From contig JAKZHN010000021.1 in assembly GCA_037179335.1 (NCBI GenBank), forward strand, positions 62,001-126,000: a stretch of 64,000 bases of DNA. The letters run 5' to 3'. Positions 34,476 through 44,813 of the stretch are shown here, piece by piece. This stretch comes from Cyclaneusma minus (lineage: Eukaryota; Ascomycota; Leotiomycetes; Marthamycetales; Marthamycetaceae). Made by a program: the position numbers and the translations under genes. Below the pieces are notes generated by a model that saw only the letters and a list, made by a program, of their open reading frames with translations, was not told the DNA's origin and did no database searches. The first letter of the stretch is position 1; the number at the start of each line of letters is the position of its first letter.

Positions 34476-34991
34476 TCACATTGAATCTTCGGATTCAAAG
34501 GGTCCCCCGTTCCGTCGCCCTCTTCTCGATCCTGGCGAAGGGATTGTGCTCAGCGTCCTCTCCCTCATCCTTGCCCTCGATTCTCCTGCACTGATCCTCT
34601 TTCCCTTCTTCGCTGCCTTTCGCGCTTCCCGGCGTGCCCTTTCCAAGCGCATAATCTCTACTTTCTCCCTCTCCCTCTCCTCGTGTCTCTTGGGTGTATC
34701 GCCATCAGCTTCTCCATCAACCCTGCTCTCAGAGGGAACATCAGATCCAGCAGCAGGAGGTTTTCCAGTCTTCGTCAGCCACAACACCGATGCTAGTAGT
34801 AGCGTGAACACGAAATCGGTAGCAGCGGAGATGAGGAAGGCGAGGATTAACCAAGAGGAGAGGGCGCGGATCGAAGGATAAATGAAGGTGGTGCGGGAGC
34901 TGGCTTGGTCAAAGCCTTGGGCTCCCTGGCTTTGGTAGACGAAGCTCTGCTCGGAGCTGACCTGCGAAGTCTGTGATGACGAGTCAATCAT
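34476..34991 (-). CDS. Small hypothetical protein with one membrane segment
   Basis: A single 171-codon frame. The N-terminal 40 residues are Ser/Gln-rich, followed by a hydrophobic stretch (about residues 46-72, SWLILAFLISAATDFVF and LLLASVLWL). The cytosolic tail is strongly charged, with an Arg/Lys/Glu-rich probable coiled coil (REREKVEIMRLERARREARK). I recognise no family. The arrangement (tail-anchored-like helix followed by a basic coiled coil) looks like a real fungal protein. An upstream exon is possible, because the frame begins in a Ser-rich stretch preceded by MDVDSAPATAAND in another frame. Confidence 0.45.
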   Translation of the reverse strand: MIDSSSQTSQVSSEQSFVYQSQGAQGFDQASSRTTFIYPSIRALSSWLILAFLISAATDFVFTLLLASVLWLTKTGKPPAAGSDVPSESRVDGEADGDTPKRHEEREREKVEIMRLERARREARKAAKKGKRISAGESRARMRERTLSTIPSPGSRRGRRNGGPFESEDSM

Positions 34992-35814
34992 TAGCTGCGG
35001 TGGCGGGAGCAGAGTCGACGTCCATCTTCATGCCATCTTTGGCTCGAGAGACTGCGGGTGGAGAAAGTTAGTGAGGAATCAAAGTCAACCTCAAGTAATT
35101 GGGAGGGCGTTTGAGTGCAGACTGGCTGGAACATAGAACGGTACAGGCATCAGGCAGGAAAAACAAGCCGCCGCGAGATTCCAAGTGAAGTTGCGTGGTA
35201 GATAGACGGGTGATATGGCCTGGTACCTGCGGGCTTTGGAAAAGCGGGCTGGAAAAGTGCCTGAGGGGTCACCAATATACCAAATTTGCAAGTTGACATC
35301 CATCAGTTGAATGGCCTTCTGGCCTAGTTGGCACCCGCATGTCGTTGCGGTTGAAATCCGTTAGCGACGACATGCCACCAGCGACACACCAGAGTGTGGG
35401 TTCGACTCGAATTGTCTTTTTGCCTTTTTTGTATTTTTTTTGGCCTTTTTCTGCACTTTGTTTTGCTTAACAAAGATAGAGTAGAGTCGGGGAAGTACGA
35501 AGGTAACCACGAAGGTAACCTTGTCGGTTTGCGAGGGCTCTGTCGGTCAATGGGTATGTGTCGGGAAACCCAATACTCTGTCAGTTTCCCAAGAATTCAC
35601 CAATATTCTTAAAAGCCCACCTCGTCTGTCTGCTGCACTTAAGTCGGATCTAATCAAAAGCGCTGCCGCAGCGCTTCTTCCTCACACCAACCTTTCTCGC
35701 GCAGCACCATCCTCAACCCGAGAAAGTCTGCCAGCCTCCCTTGCAGGAAGAACATCCTCCTTCGACCGATCCTTCGACCGACACCATACTCACACCCTTC
35801 CCTGACTGAGCGCT
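34992..35814. other. Intergenic with tRNA-like element
   Basis: Contains the pol III box pair listed at 35320-35430, then a CT-rich leader of the paralogue-3 gene. No other feature is seen. Confidence 0.4.
35320..35430 (+). repeat. tRNA-like pol III element (SINE or decayed tRNA)
   Basis: Box A TGGCCTAGTTGG (35320-35331) and box B GGTTCGACTCG (35399-35409) are both close to consensus and are followed by T-rich runs. Between them GCATGTCG...CGACATGC forms a long hairpin in place of a normal anticodon arm. I read it as a tRNA-derived SINE-like element. Confidence 0.45.
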
Positions 35815-37385
35815 ATGTCGACCCAGAACAGCGCGCAAGACGATCCCGCCGCCAACATGGGCCCAGTCCGTCCTGAACTCCACACCATGCTCGATTATCA
35901 TGGCGATGGACGCTTCACCTCGCTCACAGAGGAGGAATATGATTATTACAAAACTGCCTTCGACTACTGCGATCAGCTGAAATTCAACCTCCCCGCATTC
36001 CACATGGTCAACGGAATCCGCACCCCCGAAGCAGCGGAGTGCATCAGCAGAGCTCAACGACTCCTCACCGAGCTGCGCCTCCCACCTGTCCTTCGCTGCA
36101 AGACCTTGTGGATCTTGGCAGGCGCAGTGGAGGATCAGCATGAGAGCCTGTTCTATGCCCAGCAGGCAAGGGAGATTTGGGAGCGTTTGCGGGATCTTGT
36201 GGCGGCCGGAATTTACGGAGATGACCCTCCACAGTGGCCAGAACTTGTCCGACATATAGAAAGCCGTGAAGATTGTGCAGAGACGCTGTGGCCCAAGTTA
36301 AGAGGAGATTATGTAGCCGCATATTCAGCTTGTCTTGGGCTTTACGACAAGGCAAAGCGCGGCCAGGAACAACCTGGATGCGCCAACGCAGTTCGGCAAC
36401 TCCTCGCCGACCCGTGCCTTCCACGAAACATTCGCATCCAGGCCTTGGTTCTCTTGGTAGATGCTCTAGCCGACTTGGATGAGCGTAGGATACACATGGA
36501 AGAGGCTACAGAGCTTTGGTTGCAGGTGCGGAACGAAGATGATGATTCACTGTGGCAGGAAGTTGCCGGCATGGTGCTACATTGGATGAACTCTGGGACG
36601 AATGGTGGCAGGAGTGTTTGGAGGGGCCAGAGGGAGATTCTGCGGACGTCAATGAGAACATGGACGACTACCTCGCCGCCTACGCCGCCTGCAAAGCCCT
36701 CTATCACACTCAACGCCCCGGCTCTCTCGATCTTCCACAACCCGACTGCAGCACCGCCTGTCGAGAACTCCTCGCTGACCGGCGTCTTCCGCTGTTGGTT
36801 CGTGTCAAGACGATGGTTCTTCTAGGCTGGTGTATGGATCCGACGACAGACTGGCGTGACATTTGGGTGTGTAGGAGACAGGCCATGATACGTTGGGATC
36901 GCCTGGATCAACGTGCCGGAAAGACCGATGAAGAACAGCTAGAGCTGGAAGAGCTAAGGAGGGAGATGGATTGGTTGAAGACGTTGCATTGCGCTGTCCA
37001 TAACTGCGAGGAAGAGGTGGAGGTTGTTGACATGGCCGGAACGGAGAATGAGGAGAACGAAGAATGGGAGGTGGAGGTTTTTGAGATGGCCGGAATGGAG
37101 AATGAGAACGAAGAATGGAGTTGTATGGAAATGGTCGTAGACATGGACGACGACAGCATAGACGAGGACGTCCTCACAGCCATCGACCCGCAGGGAGAGA
37201 TCGCCGCCAGCTTTGATGGCATGAACCTCCCAAATAGCATTCCCACTACCGCCGCCCCCACAGCCATTGACCCAGACGCAGAGATCGCCGCCGGTTTCGC
37301 TAGCATGAATCTGCACAACAACGCCATCGTCAGTCTCTCAATACTCTTCTTTCCCTCGATATCAGATTTGCTGACATACCTTTAG
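35815..37385 (+). CDS. Three-repeat 'LLxDxxLP' protein (paralogue 3 of 3), with frame break
   Basis: A plus-strand frame from ATG 35815 runs to about 36575, then coding resemblance switches to another frame that continues to 37385. Three copies of the helical repeat are visible: one near residues 40-130 (LLTELRLPPVLRCKTLWILAG), a second (LLADPCLPRNIRIQALVLLVDAL) and, after the break, a third (LLADRRLPLLVRVKTMVLLGWCM with DWRDIWVCRRQA). The paralogues at 11205 and 27149 carry one copy each. The tail is acidic and ends with two copies of AIDPxxEIAAxFxxMNL. The break could be a 1-base deletion, or a very short intron (GT at 36574, AG at 36611, 38 nt). A 57-nt GT-AG interval near the end (37329-37385) may also be spliced, with a stop right after. 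Function unknown. Confidence 0.6.
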
Positions 37386-40300
37386 TAGCGTCCTGCGTGA
37401 TCCCCAGTCTCGCTCATCCTTCAGCATCAATGGCGCTGAAGGAAAAGACTTGCGCCGGAGATGTGCTTGCTCAGGCACTTCAAATGGGTAGCGTGGAAGG
37501 ACACGGATAACGAAGGCGACGAGTACGGGTCAGCTTTCGAATCCCCGTCCGACTTCCCAGTCGGCTCTCCAGGTGGCGGCTCCCCAGCTGCCAATGCAGA
37601 AGCTCCTGCGCCAAATGCCGATGAAGATATCGAAACAGACGACGACGAAATCTCAAGTGGAGCAAGCAATCATGGTCCAGCAGCAAATGGAACAATGAGA
37701 GTGAAGGGGAGGATACCTGCCTCCTTATCCTGTCAAACAGCTCGCTCCGCGACAGCCTTGCAGTCCAACAATATCCATCGGGGTACAAGAATGTCTCTCC
37801 AACAGTGAAAAAGAATGGCAAAGATAGATAAAAACCACTCATCAAATTCAAAGAAAAGCATAAATGTCCCGCATTCATTCTCTGTCCTTGTTTTGCATAT
37901 GATGTGTGACCAAGATGATTTGATGTGTGTGTGTAGGAAACGCTCCAACCTCCTACACCTAGATACCGCATAAGCAATTAGAAAAGAAACAAAGCGAAGA
38001 CAGTAGAAGGAGGGCCTTCTTTACCTTGGCGACCACCAGCAAGTCAGTGACTCGCAAACAGCCACCACAGATTCATTCCCATTTCTGAAATATTCTCCAG
38101 AGACCAGGGTCAAAGTCTCGAATGAATATGCGCAAAATCATAGAGTGCCCTACCCAGAGGTTCCAAAAAACGTCAATCTTCTAGAGTGGATAATTTGGGA
38201 CTTCGTGAACAAAGGTACGCCTCCATTTCCTCACGATCGAGAAAGGGGTGGGAGAGAGCGGCACAGCTCATGGAGTCCTCAACCAAACAATAGGATGGAA
38301 GTTAGGAGAGTCGAGACCATGTCCGCGGAGCCAAGAGCAAAAGGATCCGTCCGGTCCGAAGCTTTTCTGTAACATCTGCCTCTGCTGTTAAGTAGTAGTA
38401 GAACATTCAAAATGTCAAGGGGTCATTCCTTTCGACCACTTACAGTCGTTTGACAGTCATTTCAAGCCTCGAATCGCGCTCACCTTCCCCAATCGCCATT
38501 ACGCCACAATGCGCAGCACTCACTCTTCTAAAGAAACATCATGCCGCCTTCACACCTCACAAATGCAAAGCATGCTTGCGCGTAACGCCATTACCATCCC
38601 ACTTCTCCCGCTCTGCCGCCCACTTCTCCCTACCGCCCTGGCAGCGACGCATCCCGCTCCCGTCACTCTTCAGGTCAGGTACTCTGCGGTAGCACAAATG
38701 ACAAAAACGCGGCAACGCCAGATTCCAAATACCTCAATCATGACACCTGCCAGAGCACGTGCGCGAATCCCAGAAAGAGCGATGCTTGCGAAGATTGCGG
38801 GGAAAGGTGTTACCATTCTGACATATACAGTACATAGTACATACATAACACACAGACAATATGTAGTAGGCTGTAGCTCCAATACGTCGGACCCTGCATG
38901 AATGGGATGAAAAGCAATATCAAGATGTCTCTCGGCGTAAGGAGAGACATCGGTCATCGAAACGGTCGGGTCTTGCGTCTTATGTTCTGCAGACTCTGCA
39001 GACTTTGTGACATGATCATGGAACTTCGAGAAACCAGCTCGGCTGTCAAAATCACCGAGCCGCGAGATTTGGCGCATCTTTGTGATAGCTCAATATCTCA
39101 TAATTCGAATGACATTAAGGAGAGGGATACTGGGCTCACATCGCCTTCCGTCGGAGATCAATTTCGGATTCTTTGCAGGAAACAAGGCTGGGCGGCTGGA
39201 ACGGCTGGACGGGAGAAAAGCAAAGCAAGCACAATATTGGACTGCATGACAGCCGACAGGATAGCTGTGAGGCTGTGAACTGTGAAGCAAGCCGCCCCGC
39301 AGATCATAAATCAAATGTGTCTTGACAGGAAGCGAAAAGCAGGATTTTGAGATAAATTGCAGAAGGACAAAGATAGAAACATGATATGACGACGGGACTA
39401 TTGAATGAGATATTTGAGATTGAGCCTCAGACTCTCAGTGTTGGGTTCTTCTCTTGATTAAAGGAACTTGTTGTGCTACCGTCGCCGTTCGTCTTGGACC
39501 TGCTTGAGTCTTGAGACATACCACAGGACTGTCGTCTGATCGGATTTGATCGCATCAAAGGAGTGCAGAATGACATGTGGAGCGAGATGCATTCGAAATC
39601 GTCCGCGGAGGACCGAGGAATATTGATAGCTCATTGTTAGGGATCAAATTTGGGAAACAATTATTGGTAAGCAAGCACTGGCTGCAGATATTCTACTTCA
39701 GTTTTTGAATATTGTGCTTTGGTTCCTAACCAAACTGAAGAGGAAGGAAACTGGAAAAGATCAACGTTGTGTTAGTTGCTACATGTATTCGGTAGCTTCG
39801 TATCTAGCTGCAAACAGGCCTTCCAGAGCATGATGTGGGATTCGGTCATTAAGCAGTAGCAACACATGTTCCGATCGTCTTAACTCAACCTTTCATTGGT
39901 CCGGCACGAAAGGTTGGTCCCGTCAGTTTTGCATATGGCTTTCGCGGCTTCCAAAGGATTCAGGAGGTCGCGAGTTTCATTTCTCCAAGACTCGAGAGGT
40001 GGAGAGCCGTTTGATGGATAGTCTCATAAGTCATGGGCTTTCTTACATAATACGAGGATCGTCTTCTGTCTCCACGGACCAAAATTAGCACAGGCCAATC
40101 ATCCGCAGCGTAGGAGCTAGCTCGGAGCTCTCCGTGATTGCAACAGATGCAGAACTCAGGGAGGATCACCGGATGAGACGAAATGCTTTCCTTATCCGGC
40201 TGGCTGGTGCAAAGCGTGCCGGGCAAGCCGGAGTCGGTACGATTGTGGTGGTGTTGAAGCAAGAGATATCCGAACGGTTACGCGTGTGGGGGGAGACGTT

Positions 40301-43300
40301 ACCTTGACCGTTTTGGTCGCTAAGCTTTTCTCAGGCATAACAGAGGGGAATAAGGTGTGCCATGTGGTTGAAATTGGCATGTGCATGACAAGGTCGGAGG
40401 CAAGGAAGCGGCGTAGTCTATTTCAACGGGGAAAACCCCAGGAGAAGGGTGTCCAAATGGTGCGGCCGGGGAGGAGGCTGGTCTCCTGTGGCCAGTCTGA
40501 TCATGCATCATGGATGGCACAAACCACCTCCAGCGAGAGGCCGGTCTGGCCGCCGAGCAAAAGATGGGACTTCAGATCCGACGAAACAAGGTCGGCTTCG
40601 AACTGATCGCTTTCGCTGCTATCGATCGAAACGGTGCTGTTATGTTGCACTAATGTACCGTTCCATGCAGTAGAAGCTCTCAGTCACACCGGTTCCAACG
40701 CAGTTTATGCGTTATTATTGGTGCGGATGCGGAGATGTTTTCAAAGGACAAAGATCTGCTTGTGGCCACTTCGGTGTGGACTGAAGGAAGACCATCTTGC
40801 GAGCGAATATGCTATTCCCGGATTAGTTATGAAGCTTGGTGATCTTCAAAATGTAGGATTATCCTTGACGATCGGCTGTCACTTGTCAAAACTGTCAAAA
40901 ATTAGTTACAACTCAAAATACCTGTGCTGTGGCTGGGCTAGAGTAGAGTACCTGGCCCTGGCGAGTTCCCGCAATCTGGTGGGTGCTCAGAAATCAGATG
41001 TGTCAATCCCATCAGATCTGCCGGCCTAGGGTCGCTGTCGACTGTTGGACCGGGAACAGGCCGGTAGACATCTCGACGTCACCTCTCAAACATGCTCCAA
41101 CATATCCGTCTTTTGGTAGGCAGACACCGAGCTTTGACAACCTCAAAGTCCATGACCGAGCAGGAGTAGAGACCACAAGACTCGGGACTTGTCTCCGGGA
41201 TGTTCCCGTGTTCAAAATCTTCTGCTCAGGGGCGAGAGAAAATCAGGGAACGCCCCAGCGCTTGGTAAAGCAGGAGATTCCCAATTGGTGCATGTTCCGA
41301 ATCCGATACTGCAACTTGCGATCAGCATAGGTTTGAAATCATGGAAAGTGCAAGGCTGCAGTGAACGACGACTTCTCGAAAGGATTCATCTGTGAATTCA
41401 GCAGCACTGAAGTCGTAGTGGTGTCACACCATCGGTTCCCAAAGGACGGTATTGGGATTAGACGATTAGTCAATGGACATGTTCTTGGAAAAAGAAGCGA
41501 CGGTGTGGCTGATCATCGTCCTGCACCCTCGAAGGGGAGTTTATCTCCGATGCATTTGCGTGGCCCTGCGGAGATCGAACTTGATTGCGAACGAAAGCGT
41601 CGATAAATTGTCGATAATAACATGAATTAACAAGGTTGTACTATAGAGTATAGCACCTTTACCTGACTCTGATATTGCAGCTCCGCACTTCCCTGACGCG
41701 CGTGGCCATGGAACTCTATTCTGGGAGAAGGTCTAACCCGCACTGGGATCCGGAGGATTTCGAGTTTGGAAGACTCGCCGTCACACCGCACGAAGAATAA
41801 TCTAACGGGCACGGCTGCCAGGGTCCTCAGATCTCAGCGGCGTTTTAACTGTCACGCCATCGAGGTGACAGGCCCGGGGCGACCACCCCTTGTGAGCGGC
41901 TTCTAGGGTCTGCTCAGCCTTGGATCCGAGAGTGTGGGGAAGGGCCGGGGGCACCATCTTGGACTTGTTGATGGATGACGGAGGCTTCGTAAGTTTGTGG
42001 AGGTCGGAGCACTAAGGCGACAGGCCAAGCAGCTTGGGAGCTTTTCACAGGCTTGAAAAGGCACCTGTTTAGCTTGACAAATCAGTGCATCATTCGAGGT
42101 GGTGCATCTCATCAATCTGGAGTTCGGACTGGTACACAGCAGGGATTCCTCTTTCTCCTTTCCACACGTGCTGTTCTCGTGCTCAGGCTCGATAGTAGCA
42201 CATGGCAGGTTTCGTGGTATAGATGAGAGGCGGGGACAGACGACTGCGACTTGAGAATATGTATGTAACAGGCGTTATCGTCGGTGGCAGGTTTGAGGTA
42301 AAGTGCCTTGACTGCGCAGCTGCCAGCACAATAGCACGGGCCTGCGTATCCGCTTCGCTCTCACAGAAAATGAATGACAATAAGATCGATATTTGTGAAT
42401 GGACGCAGAATATGGGCGATTGATGGGAAAAGATGCGGGCTTGGTGGGCGCTCGAAGCTGGTCGCTGGGAGTTGCATGTATGAAATAGTTCAACAATGTT
42501 CTGGAAGCCATTTGGAAGCAGTTGGTCTTGGCAGCCTTGCGCTAAAGCGGCCCCCACGACTTCTTTTTTCAGGTAGCGCAGCACAACAGCAGCCTCTGTC
42601 CTTGCTGGCCACAGCATGTTCCATTTGTTCTTCATGACAATTTCTTGCAGCAGATGCGCAGAGCGAGCGGCAACCAGCAGGCCACGACTTGCTGTTGACA
42701 GCTTCACGTGCGTCCAGTGTCCTCCGCGACGGCGAATTCGCAAGCAGCTGTCCGCCTGCTGCACTTCAGACGGCCAATCCGACATGGTCTGTCATGTCCC
42801 GCCTCCCGATGTTGCATAGGCCCCTCGTCCATGCAATCCCACGATCGTGACCCTCGAGGATCTTGGATCAAAGGCGCCCCAGAAACTCGGTCGGGCCTGG
42901 CTAAGTCCCCTGGACACCCCGACCAAACCATGTGCATCGCAATCCGAAACCCTGAAAGTTCCCCGTGGGTAACAGAATGCCAATCTACATGAAAGCCATT
43001 CGGATGAGTGTCCGTACCTCGACTCGACCAGACCATTGACACAGCTTCCTCTGTGCCAACTTCTGCCGTCTCTTCGAAATGCGGCACGCTCTTTGCATAA
43101 CACACCGGCCTGCCGCTTGCACCTGGGCTGATCCACCCCACATGAAGGACTCGGAGACGGTCGCATGATTGTTGACGCTGCTGCTCTCCGCCTTCCAAGG
43201 ACCATCACGATAGACGAAATCGCCAGTCCTCTGCCCAAAGCTGTCATACGTCGCCCTATGTGGCCAACCTGGAGCCAATTGATGGACTCCTGAGCAGAAG

Positions 43301-43459
43301 GCGCATGATCTTGCTGATTACTAAGTTCGTCCGTCTGTTTCGCTCCGGATGACGACTTGAAAACTTATGCATCCACATATGTCCATGTACACTGTACCGA
43401 ATGTGCTTCATCCCTGCCTCTGCTTCCCTGCATTCTGCAAACGCCGAAGCGCCAGCGAT

Positions 43460-44813
43460 CTAGCGATCAGCACAGGCTTCTTGCATCTTCACCCCAGTCG
43501 AGGTTGCAACCTTAAATTCTCGTGAAGATGGCTGGAAGGCTTCCAGAAGTTTCACAAGTTCGTGATGTTTTCGTGGTTTAAGTGAGCCCTCGAGAAGTCC
43601 CCAAAGGGCCACCACAAATGCGGCAACGCAGCTTCGGAAGAGCTTACCCAAAATTCCTTTCCAGGATATTCACAAATCTCTGCGTGTTATCCCGAGCCGT
43701 CCCTCTGGCTGTAGGATGGAAAGCGTCGGCTGAAACTGTAATTGCTTTTTTGGTATCCCAAGGTTGTGTGATTGAGATGGCAAAGGCGCGTTAGCACGAC
43801 GTCTGTACGTTCGAACCTGCATGGCCGGATATCAGACACGGCAAATCAAAGGAACCCCCGTGTATCTTCAAGATGCACGTGGGAGCAATCAAGCCGGCGA
43901 AGTTCGCAAGCAAGTTCGTGTATCATCCCGTACCAATTCATGTTCTGGAATATGTACATATACAGGCTGATCTATGGTTAGACAGCCATTGGAACGAAGG
44001 CCTTCCATCGATGCAAACTCCCTGGTCCTGGGTAGCTAATTAGCTGATCGCCCTCGGCCCCACTCACCTTTATTCAGACGTCGTCACCACCGATGGACTC
44101 CAATCTGCCCCTTTTCAGCTTTGGCCGTGAAGCACAGCAGGAAGGATTTGGAGGTATTCGTCCGCTAAGGGGCCGATCGGAGCCCAAGCTGAGTGCAGGC
44201 AACACTTACGACCATTTTTTGTCATGGAGAAGTCTTCGAGGCGTAGTTGCAGCTGGCCTTTCATGGCTGCGGCTCGAACCGTCATCGTCCCGAACTTCCA
44301 AGCGATACTGAAGCGATATTGCAGCTCTTAAGGAAAACTACCTATTCTTAGAGCTGTTGTGGCTCGGCGGCACGTTTGTGAAGTTGGCATCGATATTGGC
44401 ATGAAGTTTCAGAACACAGCCAAACTTACTGAGAATCTCTAACATGCGGACTTATTCGCCGCTGACCGAGATGCCGTAAGACCGAAAGGCCTCGATATGA
44501 TTCCAAATGTGAGTGAGAAACTGTCCATATTCTGCGGGCAGCAATGCCATTTTGATTTTTGCGTGAATTCTTCAGGTCTTCCCGAGATGTATATTTCGTT
44601 CATGCCCGTATTCTTTACCCAACATGGATTCGTCTACAGTTTCTTCCAGGGGGCAAACTAGGTTTCGTCAAAAAGTTGTGCCACCATCCACGAGATGCAG
44701 TCCTTGGCCTTCCCTCCTAGGTTGCCTATCTACCCATGCCTTGTCATTTGGATTCCGAAATGCTTATATCCGCGCTTAATCCCAGGTGACGCGCGCAAAA
44801 GCAGGTTTTGACA
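43460..44813 (-). pseudogene. Degenerate reading frame with intron-like repeat
   Basis: One minus-strand frame can be followed from about 44813 to TAG at 43460 if the 182-nt GT-AG interval 44209-44028 is removed. It is broken by about ten stops, where roughly eighteen would be expected by chance. Two stretches look protein-like: MALLPAEYGQFLTHIWNHIE with EILSKFGCVLKLHANIDANF, and LFRSCVAAFVVALWGLLEGS with HHELVKLLEAFQPSSREFKV. The stop-free run across the presumed intron (about 90 codons) is the best evidence. No family is recognised, and chance openness at about 50% GC is a serious alternative. Confidence 0.3.
44024..44204 (-). repeat. Introner-like repeat, copy 2
   Basis: About 95% identical to 29057-29242. 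On the minus strand it is preceded directly by GTAAG and ends with CTAATTAGCTACCCAG, so 44209-44028 is a complete GT-AG interval of 182 nt with a CTAAT branch candidate. The flanking minus-strand frame stays open on both sides (phase 2 join). Confidence 0.8.

Noticed and set aside
36526..36558. GT...AG pair as an intron explaining the frame switch in paralogue 3
   Set aside because: The interval is 33 bases, a multiple of three, so it cannot change the frame.
42183..43198. Minus-strand open frames of 164-200 codons
   Set aside because: No recognisable motif, overlapping frames on both strands, and frame lengths not exceptional for about 50% GC sequence.
43460..44813. RIP (repeat-induced point mutation) as the cause of the stops
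   Set aside because: Every stop codon can be written as a C-to-T change of CAA, CAG or CGA, so their identity is not evidence; the region is also not AT-rich.
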